From assembly GCA_910583835.1 (NCBI GenBank), contig CAJTYM010000013.1:21800-85799 (forward strand): a DNA stretch of 64,000 nucleotides, given 5' to 3'. A program made the position numbers and the translations under genes. The notes below the pieces were generated by a model that did not search any database, had not been told where the DNA came from, and worked only from the letters and a program-made list of their open reading frames with translations. Below, in pieces: positions 1 to 7,052 of this stretch; position 1 is the stretch's first letter; every line of letters starts with the position of its first letter. This stretch comes from an uncultured Lachnospiraceae bacterium (lineage in GTDB: Bacteria; Bacillota; Clostridia; Lachnospirales; Lachnospiraceae).

Positions 1-199
1 GGCAGACCACCAGTTTATCTGCATCCGGATGTTTCTCAATTTTGGTAATCTGTCCGACCACGATATTTTCCAGGTCAGCATCTAATTTTTCAAACCCTTC
101 CACCTTAGAGCCGGAAAGCGTCATTGCGTCTGTATATTCCTGTGCCGTCACATCCAGTTCCGGGACGTAAGCTTTCACCCATGATAACGATGTATTCAT
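1..199 (-). CDS. pheT: Phenylalanine-tRNA ligase beta subunit, N-terminal part
   Basis: The window edge cuts this gene; only the first 66 codons are present. The visible protein begins MNTSLSWVKAYVPEL and has the usual PheT opening (TLSGSKVEGFEK, then ENIVVGQITKIEKHPDADKL), which leads into the tRNA-binding OB-fold of the beta chain. PheT pairs with PheS as an alpha2-beta2 cytoplasmic enzyme that charges tRNA-Phe. It lies 42 bases downstream of pheS on the same strand and is presumably cotranscribed under the same T-box. The family and context make the call firm; the catalytic parts lie outside the window. Confidence 0.95.
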   Translation of the reverse strand, partial: MNTSLSWVKAYVPELDVTAQEYTDAMTLSGSKVEGFEKLDADLENIVVGQITKIEKHPDADKLVVC

Positions 200-241
200 A
201 CTATCTAATCCTTTCTTCTATCCTAATCTTTGCTTTTAACT

Positions 242-1261
242 CTAAAACTGTTTCAAAAAACGGTCGTCATTCTCATATAAGAGACGCATATCGTCAATCT
301 CATATTTGAGCAGCGCAATACGCTCCAGGCCCACGCCGAAAGCAAATCCGCTGTATTCCTCCGGGTCAATGCCGCTCATTTTCAGCACCCGCGGATGCAC
401 CATGCCGCAGCCTAAAATCTCAATCCAGCCGGAACCTTTACAGAAGCGGCAGCCCTTGCCGCCGCACTTAAAGCAGGTCACGTCCACCTCCGCGCTCGGC
501 TCCGTGAATGGGAAATGATGGGGGCGGAACTTGACCTTGGTATCCTCCCCGAACAGTTCCTTGGCGAACTCCGCCAGCGTCCCTTTCAAATCGGCAAACG
601 TGATGTCCTTATCTACCACCAGGCCCTCAATCTGATGGAAAGATGGGGAATGCGTGGCATCCACCTCGTCTGAGCGGAACACGCGCCCTGGCGCGATCAT
701 GCGGATTGGCAGCTTTCCTTTCTCCATCTCGCGCACCTGTACCGGTGAGGTCTGGGTCCGCAGCACAATGTCTTCATTGATATAGAAGGTATCCTGCTCA
801 TCTTTTGCCGGATGGTTTGCCGGGATGTTCAATGCCTCAAAATTATAGTAATCGTATTCCACTTCCGGTCCTTCCACGACCTCGTAGCCCATGCCGATAA
901 AAATATTTTCTACCTCCTCCAAGGCAATCGTGTTGGGATGGCTGTGCCCTACTTTATTTTTTTTCGCCGGAAGCGTCACGTCGATGACTTCCTGCTTTAA
1001 TTTCAAATCGCGCTCCGCTGCCTCTAATTTGGCTTTCGTCTCTTCTATCAGCTTCTCAATGCTCTCCCTGGTCTCATTTACCAGCTGCCCCACCATGGGG
1101 CGTTCTTCCGGCAGCACATCCTTCATACCCTTTAATACAGCGGTCAGTTCGCCCTTTTTGCCCAAAAATGCCACCCTGACATCATTTAATTTTGCAAGGC
1201 CGTCAGAATTTTGGATTTCACGGATTGCCTCCGCCTTAATCTGCTCTAATTTTTCTTTCAT
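242..1261 (-). CDS. pheS: Phenylalanine-tRNA ligase alpha subunit
   Basis: 339 residues, the normal length. The first ~85 residues form the helical arm that binds tRNA. The class II core follows with [11 protein letters not shown], the motif 2 region [19 protein letters not shown] and the motif 3 sequence [13 protein letters not shown] near the C terminus. A Cys-rich insertion ([17 protein letters not shown]) occurs in the core, as in many Firmicute PheS proteins. The ATG is preceded by AAAGGAGG, which fixes the start. It charges tRNA-Phe together with PheT and is controlled by the T-box upstream. Confidence 0.98.
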   Translation of the reverse strand: MKEKLEQIKAEAIREIQNSDGLAKLNDVRVAFLGKKGELTAVLKGMKDVLPEERPMVGQLVNETRESIEKLIEETKAKLEAAERDLKLKQEVIDVTLPAKKNKVGHSHPNTIALEEVENIFIGMGYEVVEGPEVEYDYYNFEALNIPANHPAKDEQDTFYINEDIVLRTQTSPVQVREMEKGKLPIRMIAPGRVFRSDEVDATHSPSFHQIEGLVVDKDITFADLKGTLAEFAKELFGEDTKVKFRPHHFPFTEPSAEVDVTCFKCGGKGCRFCKGSGWIEILGCGMVHPRVLKMSGIDPEEYSGFAFGVGLERIALLKYEIDDMRLLYENDDRFLKQF

Positions 1262-1274
1262 AATTTCCTCCTTT

Positions 1275-1305
1275 AAAAAAAGTCCCTATGCAATTGCATA
1301 GGGAC
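1275..1305 (-). terminator. T-box regulated terminator before pheS
   Basis: The sequence 1282-1305 is a perfect 24-base palindrome built on GTCCCTATGCAA. On the minus strand it is followed by seven T residues. It stands just ahead of the pheS ribosome site and is the attenuator arm that competes with the T-box antiterminator. Confidence 0.93.
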
Positions 1306-1588
1306 GGATTCTTCCGCGGTACCACCCTGATTCCCGGAACTCATTTCCTTCCGGGCGCTCACTTTGCGTAACGTGCAAAAACGTCATATCCTACTTCCAG
1401 CTTCGCTATCGCAGCCATATTCAGATATGCAGCTCCGGCGGGAAATTCAAGTTCTGCCTTTTCTTAAGGGGACTTACAGCCAATGGCCCCCTCTCTCTGT
1501 AAGCAGCACAGACTCTGCTTAGGTACTGGCTTGCCGTCAGTCAGCTGCCAATGCCCGGTACGCCTTCTTTGCCTTTCATTATCGTTCG
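1275..1588 (-). promoter_or_regulatory. T-box leader (Phe) of pheST
   Basis: On the minus strand the leader carries the canonical T-box AGGGTGGTACCGCG (1315-1328), followed by a perfect hairpin and T-run (terminator 1275-1305). Further upstream are AGAGAG-type stem I sequence (about 1489-1500) and TGAATTTCC, where TTC (1442-1444) sits in the usual specifier position after GAA-N. UUC is a Phe codon, which matches the gene controlled. Known mechanism: uncharged tRNA pairs with the specifier and the T-box, preventing termination. The exact 5' end is inferred from the promoter position. Confidence 0.93.
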
Positions 1589-1594
1589 GATATT

Positions 1595-1623
1595 ATTCTA
1601 ACATGAGTGTTTGCAAACTGCAA
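1595..1623 (-). promoter_or_regulatory. Promoter of the pheST T-box transcript
   Basis: Minus-strand -35 TTGCAG (1618-1623), a 17-base spacer, and -10 TAGAAT (1595-1600). The position fits transcription starting near 1588, just before stem I of the T-box. The insertion at 1656 lies only about 30 bases upstream, so the promoter core is intact but its upstream DNA has been replaced. Confidence 0.7.
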
Positions 1624-1644
1624 GTGTTTTTTGCATCAAATGTT

Positions 1645-1655
1645 CTGGTAACCGT
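1645..1655. repeat. Left copy of the 11-bp target-site duplication
   Basis: CTGGTAACCGT here recurs exactly at 3406-3416, immediately outside the other end of the 1.75-kb element. Such flanking direct repeats arise when a transposon inserts through a staggered cut. Confidence 0.85.
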
Positions 1656-1732
1656 AACAGTTCCTCCTTAAAATATCTTTTCACAGTTTCCGCAGCAGCT
1701 AGCTGAACAACTAGTAATAAATATTTGTGGAA
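1656..1732 (+). repeat. Left terminal inverted repeat of the insertion
   Basis: This arm pairs with 3328-3405. Fourteen of the outer bases (GTAACAGTTCCTCC, counting into the target repeat) are identical. A 14-base variable stretch follows, then a 24-bp identical block centred on GTTTCCGCAGCAGCTAG, then partial identity through ACAACTNGTAA and TGGAA. The mosaic of conserved blocks looks like transposase-binding subsites. Confidence 0.85.
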
Positions 1733-1847
1733 GTCTATTTGAATTCGGTAGATTTCTCTTTCTATGCCAAAAGGCAGACATCTGAGGGATTTCGTGTATC
1801 CCTTGTTTCTGGGAAAGGGGCTTCAGGAATTGCCCGCAATATTATAG

Positions 1848-1887
1848 AACGCTGTAAGTGCCTGTTTATGGGCATTTCCAGCGTTTT
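1848..1887 (+). terminator. Rho-independent terminator inside the left end of the insertion
   Basis: AACGCTG and CAGCGTT form the outer stem, with TGCC/GGGCA pairing inside it, followed by GTTTTT on the plus strand. It could insulate the cargo from read-through in either direction. No clear gene precedes it. Confidence 0.6.
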
Positions 1888-1985
1888 TCCATTTCGTCCT
1901 GCCCCACCGAAAACCGTAAAATAAGAAAAAATGGTGTCTGTTTATTTGGATATGTGTCGGGAATTTAACAAAAATAATTTCTCCA

Positions 1986-2016
1986 GATTCTAAAAATGCA
2001 GTTGATTTTTAGAATC
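1986..2016. promoter_or_regulatory. Perfect 11-bp inverted repeat overlapping the antitoxin promoter
   Basis: GATTCTAAAAA (1986-1996) and TTTTTAGAATC (2006-2016) are perfect inverted copies with a 9-base spacer. The right arm overlaps the -35 hexamer and spacer of the antisense-RNA promoter. It could be an operator, for example for an XRE protein like the one encoded nearby; that link is inference. Confidence 0.6.
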
Positions 2017-2030
2017 AGAAATGATATATT
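2002..2030 (+). promoter_or_regulatory. Promoter of the antisense antitoxin RNA
   Basis: -35 TTGATT (2002-2007), a 17-base spacer, and -10 TATATT (2025-2030) on the plus strand. It would start transcription near 2037, facing the 3' end of the toxin gene. Confidence 0.7.
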
Positions 2031-2036
2031 ATAGAA

Positions 2037-2126
2037 AAGGAGCAACCGCCCACAAGTGTGGTTGACCTCCAGTAGCTTAAAAGCCTACCTTCACCGGACA
2101 AGTGACAAGGTAGGCTTATTTATTTT
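2037..2126 (+). ncRNA. Putative type I antitoxin (antisense) RNA
   Basis: A promoter at 2002-2030 leads into a stretch with no open frame but two hairpins: CAACC...GGTTG at 2044-2064, and a longer stem at 2081-2117 (AAGCCTACCTT / AAGGTAGGCTT) followed by ATTTATTTT, a good terminator. The RNA is about 90 nt and its 3' end overlaps the stop-codon end of the toxin gene on the other strand. This is the usual layout of TxpA/RatA- and C. difficile-type systems, where the RNA pairs with toxin mRNA and represses it. Ends are inferred. Confidence 0.75.
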
Positions 2127-2218
2127 CGCTTGTTATTCCTATTATCCAAATAGGCAAGCAATGCAATGAGAAACGAACCACCAAAAAACAACAGGCTTAA
2201 AACTTCGTATGTACTCAT
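2120..2218 (-). CDS. Small holin-like type I toxin, 32 residues
   Basis: The protein begins MSTYEVLSLLFFGGSFLIAL and ends AYLDNRNNKRK. It has one hydrophobic segment (about residues 6-24) and a basic tail, the pattern of the Firmicute holin-like toxin family (Hol_Tox, TxpA-like). A very strong ribosome site, GGGAGGTGAT, precedes the ATG. Known members insert in the membrane and stop growth when overproduced; they are silenced by a convergent antisense RNA, which is present here. The gene lies inside the insertion and may stabilise it. Confidence 0.88.
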   Translation of the reverse strand: MSTYEVLSLLFFGGSFLIALLAYLDNRNNKRK

Positions 2219-2288
2219 ATACATCACCTCCCTTCCCTTTCGAGTGAGGGAGGCTCACCACCTTGTAACACGTCTGCTCCTTAGGCAG

Positions 2289-2317
2289 ATTATAGCATAC
2301 CTCAAATTATCCGGCAA
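2289..2317 (-). promoter_or_regulatory. Toxin promoter
   Basis: On the minus strand, -35 TTGCCG (2312-2317), a 17-base spacer, and a consensus -10 TATAAT (2289-2294). The leader of about 65 nt contains a GAGGGAGGCTC-like hairpin near the ribosome site, which may limit translation as in other type I toxins. Confidence 0.75.
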
Positions 2318-2556
2318 TCTGTTTTCGAGCCCAGCCAGACGCAAAAAAGCCAATGAGCCTGTCAACCCCTTTACCGAATGACACTTGCAAAGCAAGTGGG
2401 GGTGCAGAGTGGAGAAAATCTATCTCCTGCCGATACATATCTATTTTTATCCCTATCTGGTTTAACCCATATATGAAACTTCTTGGCTATAGTCTTTTAG
2501 CCATGATTTATCAATTGATGGTTAGCCTGTCATATTATTTTTTCCCTTCTTTTCTT

Positions 2557-2874
2557 ATGCATATTTGTCACACTACAATTCTAAAGGCAAGAGGGCTATC
2601 ACAGGAAAAATTGGCAGAAAAAGTTGGTATATCCACTACTCATATGAGTCATATTGAAACTGCAAACACGAAAATGAGTCTATCTACTTTTGCAGAACTT
2701 GCTGCCATACTGGAAGTACGAACTGATGAATTACTTTATGATGACAGACCAGAGGATCGCAGTACTTCTATAACCTATATTACAGAACTATTAGATGATT
2801 GCACAATTCAGCAAGTGCGAATTATTGAAGATATTGTTAAAGCGGCAAAAGAATCCTTGAATAAGAATTCATAA
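2557..2874 (+). pseudogene. N-terminally damaged XRE-family regulator
   Basis: Residues 12 onward (GLSQEKLAEKVGISTTHMSH) form a clear helix-turn-helix of the XRE type. The C-terminal stretch LDDCTIQQVRIIEDIVKAAK is typical of clostridial members. Intact relatives begin with about 15 more residues (MDYxxIGxRIKxAR...). Here that part is replaced by unrelated sequence, so the first helix is missing, and the ATG has no ribosome site. I read it as a 5'-truncated or recombined gene. A functional short form starting at 2557 or further upstream cannot be excluded. Confidence 0.6.
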
Positions 2875-3327
2875 TTTTAGATTAACATACGTGGGTTCTT
2901 AAACTGATATTCTGCGTAAATATTATAGGATTTGTGGTAAGTACGGTAAGACTCCTGCACATTCTGATAGCCAAGAAAAATGTCTCTGCGAATTTGCCGA
3001 TATAGATAGCCTACTATGCGGGTCTCAGGATCAGCGAGGTATGCAGACTGACTTGGCAGGACATCAACTTTGGGGAACAATATCTTACGGTAAAACGGAC
3101 TTCCGTAAGGCTCTTGGATAAAGTGGCAGGCAACGATAAGATACATTCAGAAAAACTTTCCCTTGTAAACTGCCCATAAGGGCAAAAACAAGGGAAAATA
3201 CATAGCAATTCATTGTATAAGGCTTGAAAAGCCTTGAAAAATAAGGAAAGTTCAAGAAATTCTTCTGCAAATCCCGATTTAGTCTGCCGTTGACAGAGGA
3301 GGGAAAATCGGTTGAACTCAACAAATA
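2875..3327. other. Gene-poor right part of the insertion
   Basis: No convincing gene. It holds a hairpin at 3157-3197 (TTTCCCTTGT / ACAAGGGAAA with an inner GCCC/GGGC stem) and a small GGCTT/AAGCC hairpin near 3220-3236. A 26-codon plus-strand frame containing SYGKTDFRKALG (around 3070-3120) faintly recalls IS66 TnpB but is too short to assign. This may be decayed former transposon or cargo DNA. Confidence 0.4.
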
Positions 3328-3405
3328 TTCCATAAATACATTTTACAAGTTGTGTAGCTAGCTGCTGCGGAAACTGTGATTTAGAATTTGGAGGAGGAAC
3401 TGTTA
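3328..3405 (-). repeat. Right terminal inverted repeat of the insertion
   Basis: Inverted partner of 1656-1732, with the same conserved 24-bp block. Its outermost bases supply the TAA stop codon now used by yihY. Confidence 0.85.
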
Positions 3406-4239
3406 CTGGTAACCGTCCCGTTCTTTTAGCAGCCGGTAATCCTCATAAATGTTGTTGAATTCCGCGCACACCAGCAAAATATAGATTCCAAAATAGAGCC
3501 ACAGCATCACCAATATTATCGTTGTCAGGCTGCCGTACATGGAAAACCCATTGAAATAGTCCACATAGACGGAAATGCCAAACGACAAAAGAGCCCAGCC
3601 CACGGCCGCCATGACGCTGCCTGGGAACTGGCTTTTGAACGTTGCCTTCCTGTTCGGCAGCATTTTATAAAGGACGGCAAAAAACAGGATTAAGATTGCC
3701 AGCAGTATCAGGGAACGCCGCTGCAAAATCCAAAACGTTATGTCGGATATGATAGGAAAATACTGCGCAAACAAATACTGGAGGCTGTTGCCAAATACCA
3801 TCAAAGTCAGCGATGCCACAATGGCGATCACCAGCAGCAGTGTATAGAGAATCGCCCGGAAACGCAGGAAAATCCAATTCCTCGTCTCCTCAATATCGTA
3901 CACGCTGTTCAGTCCGCCCATCAGGTACTGGATCCCCTTGGCTGCAGACCACACTGCCACCACAGCGGCAACCGACACAATCCCAACGGAATTATTGTAC
4001 ATCTCATGGATAATACCAATCAGAAACGGCGAAATATAGGTTGGCATAACCTTATTGACCATATCAAGTATCATCCCTTCTGTCACCGGCGTATACTGCA
4101 CCAGCGAAATGAACAGTATGATAAACGGTATCAGAGACAGTACGATAAAAAAAGCTGACTGCGCGGCAAATGCGCTGATATTGTCTTTCTTGCATTTTTC
4201 CAGGAAGGCGCGCGCCCTCGCTATTATTCTCCAAATCAT
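3403..4239 (-). CDS. YihY/virulence factor BrkB-family inner membrane protein
   Basis: 278 residues with about six transmembrane helices. It has the family's N-terminal signature (AAQSAFFIVLSLIPFIILFI) and the later GWALLSFGISVYVDYF and TTIILVMLWLYFGIYILL helices. The molecular role is not established; despite an old annotation it is not RNase BN. The start ATG overlaps the stop of the upstream spoIID-like gene (ATGA at 4236-4239), indicating translational coupling. The last codons have been altered: the frame reads ...GYQ-TAA with the TAA from the insertion, whereas the DNA across the insertion (position 1655 leftward) restores ...GYQNI-TGA. Confidence 0.88.
   Translation of the reverse strand: MIWRIIARARAFLEKCKKDNISAFAAQSAFFIVLSLIPFIILFISLVQYTPVTEGMILDMVNKVMPTYISPFLIGIIHEMYNNSVGIVSVAAVVAVWSAAKGIQYLMGGLNSVYDIEETRNWIFLRFRAILYTLLLVIAIVASLTLMVFGNSLQYLFAQYFPIISDITFWILQRRSLILLAILILFFAVLYKMLPNRKATFKSQFPGSVMAAVGWALLSFGISVYVDYFNGFSMYGSLTTIILVMLWLYFGIYILLVCAEFNNIYEDYRLLKERDGYQ
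3406..3416. repeat. Right copy of the 11-bp target-site duplication
   Basis: CTGGTAACCGT is identical to 1645-1655. It codes for the last residues of yihY. Confidence 0.85.
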
Positions 4240-6497
4240 TGTTTTTCCTCATTATAGATATTTTCTATCTCGATATCATGATAAAATCTGGTCAGGATAT
4301 CCACATAATTCATGCCCGCTTTCGCCATCCCATTGGCGCCGTTCTGGCTCATGCCTATCCCATGCCCATATCCGCCGCCGTACACGGTAAATCCTTCCTC
4401 AGTCGGCGTGATACTGCAGTATGCGCTGGGCAGCAGCGCCATATCTACCGGGCTGCCCGCCTTGTCTGTCACCTCTGTTGCCGCGACACCGAGCACCGTA
4501 CGCACATTATACTCCGAAAACAGCAGCACATATCCTTTCTCATAGGAAATCTTAAGCTGCTTTATCGCCCCGGAAGCGCACCGCTCCTCCACGCTAATCT
4601 GCTGCGGCGCGCCAAATCCTGCCAAATCCGCGGACGAACCGGCCAAACCGTCTGCCTTTATAATCTGCACATTGGCAGCATTGGCCTCAAACCGCGCTGC
4701 AATGGCAGCATTGACCGCTTCCAATCTCTCCTTCAGCGTCAGCTTTGCCGTCCAGCGGAAACAAGCGCCCTCGCTGTCATAGGCAGCTATCTCCTGATTC
4801 TTAATGAACGCTGCAAATTTCTCCTCATCTGAGATATCCGGCTCACTTCCATCTGAGAGCAGTGAAATGCCCTGCAGATATCCCTGGGATTCCCCCGGCT
4901 GTTCATTCCACACATCCATGCCTCCTGACAGCCCACAGGAAGTGGAGAAATAATAGGCTTCTGCAACCTCCCCCTGATACTTGATGACTTCACCCACCGT
5001 ATCGTCCACCGCGAGATTCGTCTGCTCATTCTCTGCCTGCTTATTGTACACCTGGTAGCTGGTGCTGTCATTCACATGGGCTCCCAGATGTGCATAGTCC
5101 CCCCGCATAAGCTGGATACACGCATAACTCCTGGCGCAGACTGCCTGGGTGCAGAGCGCAGCCCTCTCATAGGTGGCCGGCATCTCACTGGGGACCACGC
5201 CATAAAGGTATTGCTCCAGGGGCAGCTCATTGACTACACCGTAACCTTCTGGATATTTGCGGATTTCCATGGTCCCACGATACCCCAGTGATGTGTAGGT
5301 TCCCGCCTCATCGGAAAAATAAATCCTGCCATTTCCATCTTCGAGCTCAATTTTTACAAAATCGACATTCTTGCCAAGCAAGTCCGCCGGCTTTATCACC
5401 TGCCCCGGCTGTATCTTCTCTGTCTTATCCCCGGCCAAAACGCTTCCCGGCGCATCTATTGTCAGTATGGGATTCGCATGGTAATCCCCATTTTCCGCAT
5501 TCAAGAGCAATACCCGGATATTCTCCACAGTTGCAGGCTCCTGCAGAATTACCCCGCATACCTGCTTCTTAGCAACCACGAAATCCGCCCTCAGATTTCC
5601 AATCACCAGTTTCGATTCATCCAGTTCCTCCACCGTTCCATATGTCTTATATACTTTCAGCTTGCCGCTGTATTCTAGAATCCCATAACCGGAAATCTCA
5701 ATCTTCTCCTCATCAAAACTTAAGACTGTGCCGCTAATCTTATCCTCTTTCTTATAAATGCCCGTCACCTTGCGGTCTTTCCACTCAATATCACAGATGG
5801 TATCTGTTATCTGCTCATCCAGTCCCTCAATATCCAGGGAGATTTTCTGATTCTCATAGAGAATCTCCGCCTCGTCCCCCTGGGCCTTATGTACAAATGC
5901 GTTTTCCAACGTCAGATTTGTCTCACACTCACTGTTCACACCAATAATCCGGCCCTCTGCCACATATACTTGATACATATCATAGTGATGGAAATAATTC
6001 ACGCCATCCGCCACCTGAAAATACCCCTCCTGCGTCAGGCAGTTCTGCGGGACTTTATCCCCCCCATCTTCATCTAAAAACACCAGGTTGACAAGCGAAA
6101 CCTTATCCACTGTGTCTAAAAGTTCCAAAATCTGTCCATATATCTGGTTCCACTCTGCACGCGGAACCGCTCTCCAGAAAAATGCCTCCTCATAAGTTAT
6201 ATGCTCCTGCACAGAAAGCTGTTCTAATAATGATTTGAGCTTGCCATACGTCAGCTTGCCGTCCAGGTTCTTCGCGTGGAGGAATTCTTTTAATTTCTCC
6301 TCCCATTCCTTCTCACCATAGTAGGTAAAACTCAGCTGGGAAGGAAGCTCCGCCAGCGCCACATATTCACTGCTGTATTCGGTAATCACCTGCTTAGAGC
6401 CTATGAAACGAGTGAATAAAATCACCAGAAACAACAAACTGAAAAACAGGAAACATAATATGTAATTCTTCCTATACTGAAATAATCTTTTTTTCAT
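4236..6497 (-). CDS. SpoIID/LytB-domain cell-wall protein
   Basis: 753 residues from the ATG at 6497. A 19-residue longer TTG start (6554) exists but overlaps a hairpin. A membrane anchor (about residues 8-30, NYILCFLFFSLLFLVIL) precedes a long extracellular region. The C-terminal ~330 residues are a SpoIID domain: LPLEQYLYGVVPSEMP, TQAVCARSYA, YYFSTSCGLSGG, and finally GYGHGIGMSQNGANGMA. SpoIID enzymes are lytic transglycosylases that cut glycan strands lacking stem peptides, classically during engulfment. This protein is over twice the usual SpoIID length (about 340), so it is a paralogue with an added N-terminal region of unknown role. It is coupled to yihY. Confidence 0.88.
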   Translation of the reverse strand: MKKRLFQYRKNYILCFLFFSLLFLVILFTRFIGSKQVITEYSSEYVALAELPSQLSFTYYGEKEWEEKLKEFLHAKNLDGKLTYGKLKSLLEQLSVQEHITYEEAFFWRAVPRAEWNQIYGQILELLDTVDKVSLVNLVFLDEDGGDKVPQNCLTQEGYFQVADGVNYFHHYDMYQVYVAEGRIIGVNSECETNLTLENAFVHKAQGDEAEILYENQKISLDIEGLDEQITDTICDIEWKDRKVTGIYKKEDKISGTVLSFDEEKIEISGYGILEYSGKLKVYKTYGTVEELDESKLVIGNLRADFVVAKKQVCGVILQEPATVENIRVLLLNAENGDYHANPILTIDAPGSVLAGDKTEKIQPGQVIKPADLLGKNVDFVKIELEDGNGRIYFSDEAGTYTSLGYRGTMEIRKYPEGYGVVNELPLEQYLYGVVPSEMPATYERAALCTQAVCARSYACIQLMRGDYAHLGAHVNDSTSYQVYNKQAENEQTNLAVDDTVGEVIKYQGEVAEAYYFSTSCGLSGGMDVWNEQPGESQGYLQGISLLSDGSEPDISDEEKFAAFIKNQEIAAYDSEGACFRWTAKLTLKERLEAVNAAIAARFEANAANVQIIKADGLAGSSADLAGFGAPQQISVEERCASGAIKQLKISYEKGYVLLFSEYNVRTVLGVAATEVTDKAGSPVDMALLPSAYCSITPTEEGFTVYGGGYGHGIGMSQNGANGMAKAGMNYVDILTRFYHDIEIENIYNEEKQ

Positions 6498-6535
6498 GAA
6501 ACTAAATCCATTCCTTGCTACATAAGATAAGGCAG

Positions 6536-6564
6536 AAAGGCTGCCTTTCTCCAAAGCAGCCTTT
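6536..6564. terminator. Hairpin between 6S RNA and the spoIID-like gene
   Basis: AAAGGCTGC (6536-6544) and GCAGCCTTT (6556-6564) form a 9-bp stem with a short poor T-tract on either side. It may end longer 6S-region transcripts or sit in the leader of the gene at 4236-6497. Confidence 0.4.
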
Positions 6565-6694
6565 CCTCTTTTGTAATTTATCTTCCGTAAATCTATATTC
6601 TTTGGTACCCTCTTCTATCCTTCGTATCCCACAATTCTTCGGTAAATCGTGCGCGGGTTTTCTTTTGTAAAGCTCTTTCGTATCTTCAAAATTT

Positions 6695-6893
6695 ATTCTG
6701 AAAAGTACCCCGAAATGCCGTTTCCTGCGATTTTGACTCCTAGCAAAGCTAGGTGGGTAACCGCAACCTCTCTTCTGCCTTCCGCTGCATACTGACGGCC
6801 TGACATCCAATCGGCAATGTAGGAATCCCATGAAAGTAAATGTAGGTTCAAAATAGCAGGGTATCGCACATCCCAGGAATACTTTCTTAACAC
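6695..6893 (-). ncRNA. ssrS: 6S RNA
   Basis: No open frame explains this stretch. On the minus strand its ends pair as UCCUGGGAUGU (6869-6879 region) with GCAUUUCGGGG (6705-6715 region), an 11-bp closing stem. This resembles the GAGAUGU...GGCAUCUCGGAG closing stem of E. coli 6S RNA, and a largely single-stranded bubble plus several smaller stems lie between. A strong promoter stands just upstream, and the length (about 190 nt) fits. 6S RNA mimics an open promoter and binds sigma-A RNA polymerase. The call rests on structure and length, not a database match. Confidence 0.75.
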
Positions 6894-6899
6894 ATTTTG

Positions 6900-6928
6900 A
6901 TTATACTCTATTATGCCCTGAACTGCAA
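6900..6928 (-). promoter_or_regulatory. Promoter of the 6S RNA
   Basis: Minus-strand -35 TTGCAG (6923-6928), a 17-base spacer, and consensus -10 TATAAT (6900-6905). It predicts a start near 6893, at the 5' side of the closing stem. Confidence 0.75.
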
Positions 6929-7014
6929 CTAAAAATTAATGTTAATTTCATGTTTAAGTCACATAAATTTCCATTAAAACAAAATGGGCAAGTCCGCTTC
7001 AGCCAGAAGAACAC

Positions 7015-7045
7015 GGAAGCCTCCATCAATCAAATGGAGGCTTCC
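7015..7045. terminator. Terminator downstream of the L,D-transpeptidase gene
   Basis: A perfect 12-bp stem, GGAAGCCTCCAT (7015-7026) with ATGGAGGCTTCC (7034-7045), and a 7-base loop. The plus-strand side runs into AAAATTGTTATTTT; the minus-strand side has only a weak T-tract. It probably separates the leftward 7053-8783 transcript from the 6S promoter. Confidence 0.6.
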
Positions 7046-7052
7046 AAAATTG

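Larger units (their letters stand above)
1656..3405. mobile_element. Transposase-less insertion (mobile insertion cassette-like) carrying a type I toxin-antitoxin
   Basis: Seen: the element is bounded by 11-bp direct repeats and by inverted termini that start AACAGTTCCTCC and include a 24-bp identical core. It is 1,750 bp long. Inside are a holin-like toxin gene, an antisense RNA, a damaged XRE regulator gene and about 450 bp without recognisable genes. No intact transposase is present. Joining the two flanks with one repeat copy restores a longer yihY end, which supports insertion. Known: IS4/IS231-related elements give 10-12-bp duplications and have passenger-carrying, transposase-free derivatives (mobile insertion cassettes). 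Assignment to such a group is inference. Confidence 0.8.

Noticed and set aside
3040..3145. IS66 TnpB-like fragment (SYGKTDFRKALG)
   Set aside because: Only about a dozen residues fit before a stop, and the rest of the insertion shows no IS66 features; too weak to annotate as a transposase gene.
6720..6780. Possible cyclic-di-GMP (GEMM) riboswitch suggested by GCAAAGCTAGG
   Set aside because: The rest of the aptamer is missing and the strand has no downstream gene; the minus-strand 6S RNA explains the structure better.
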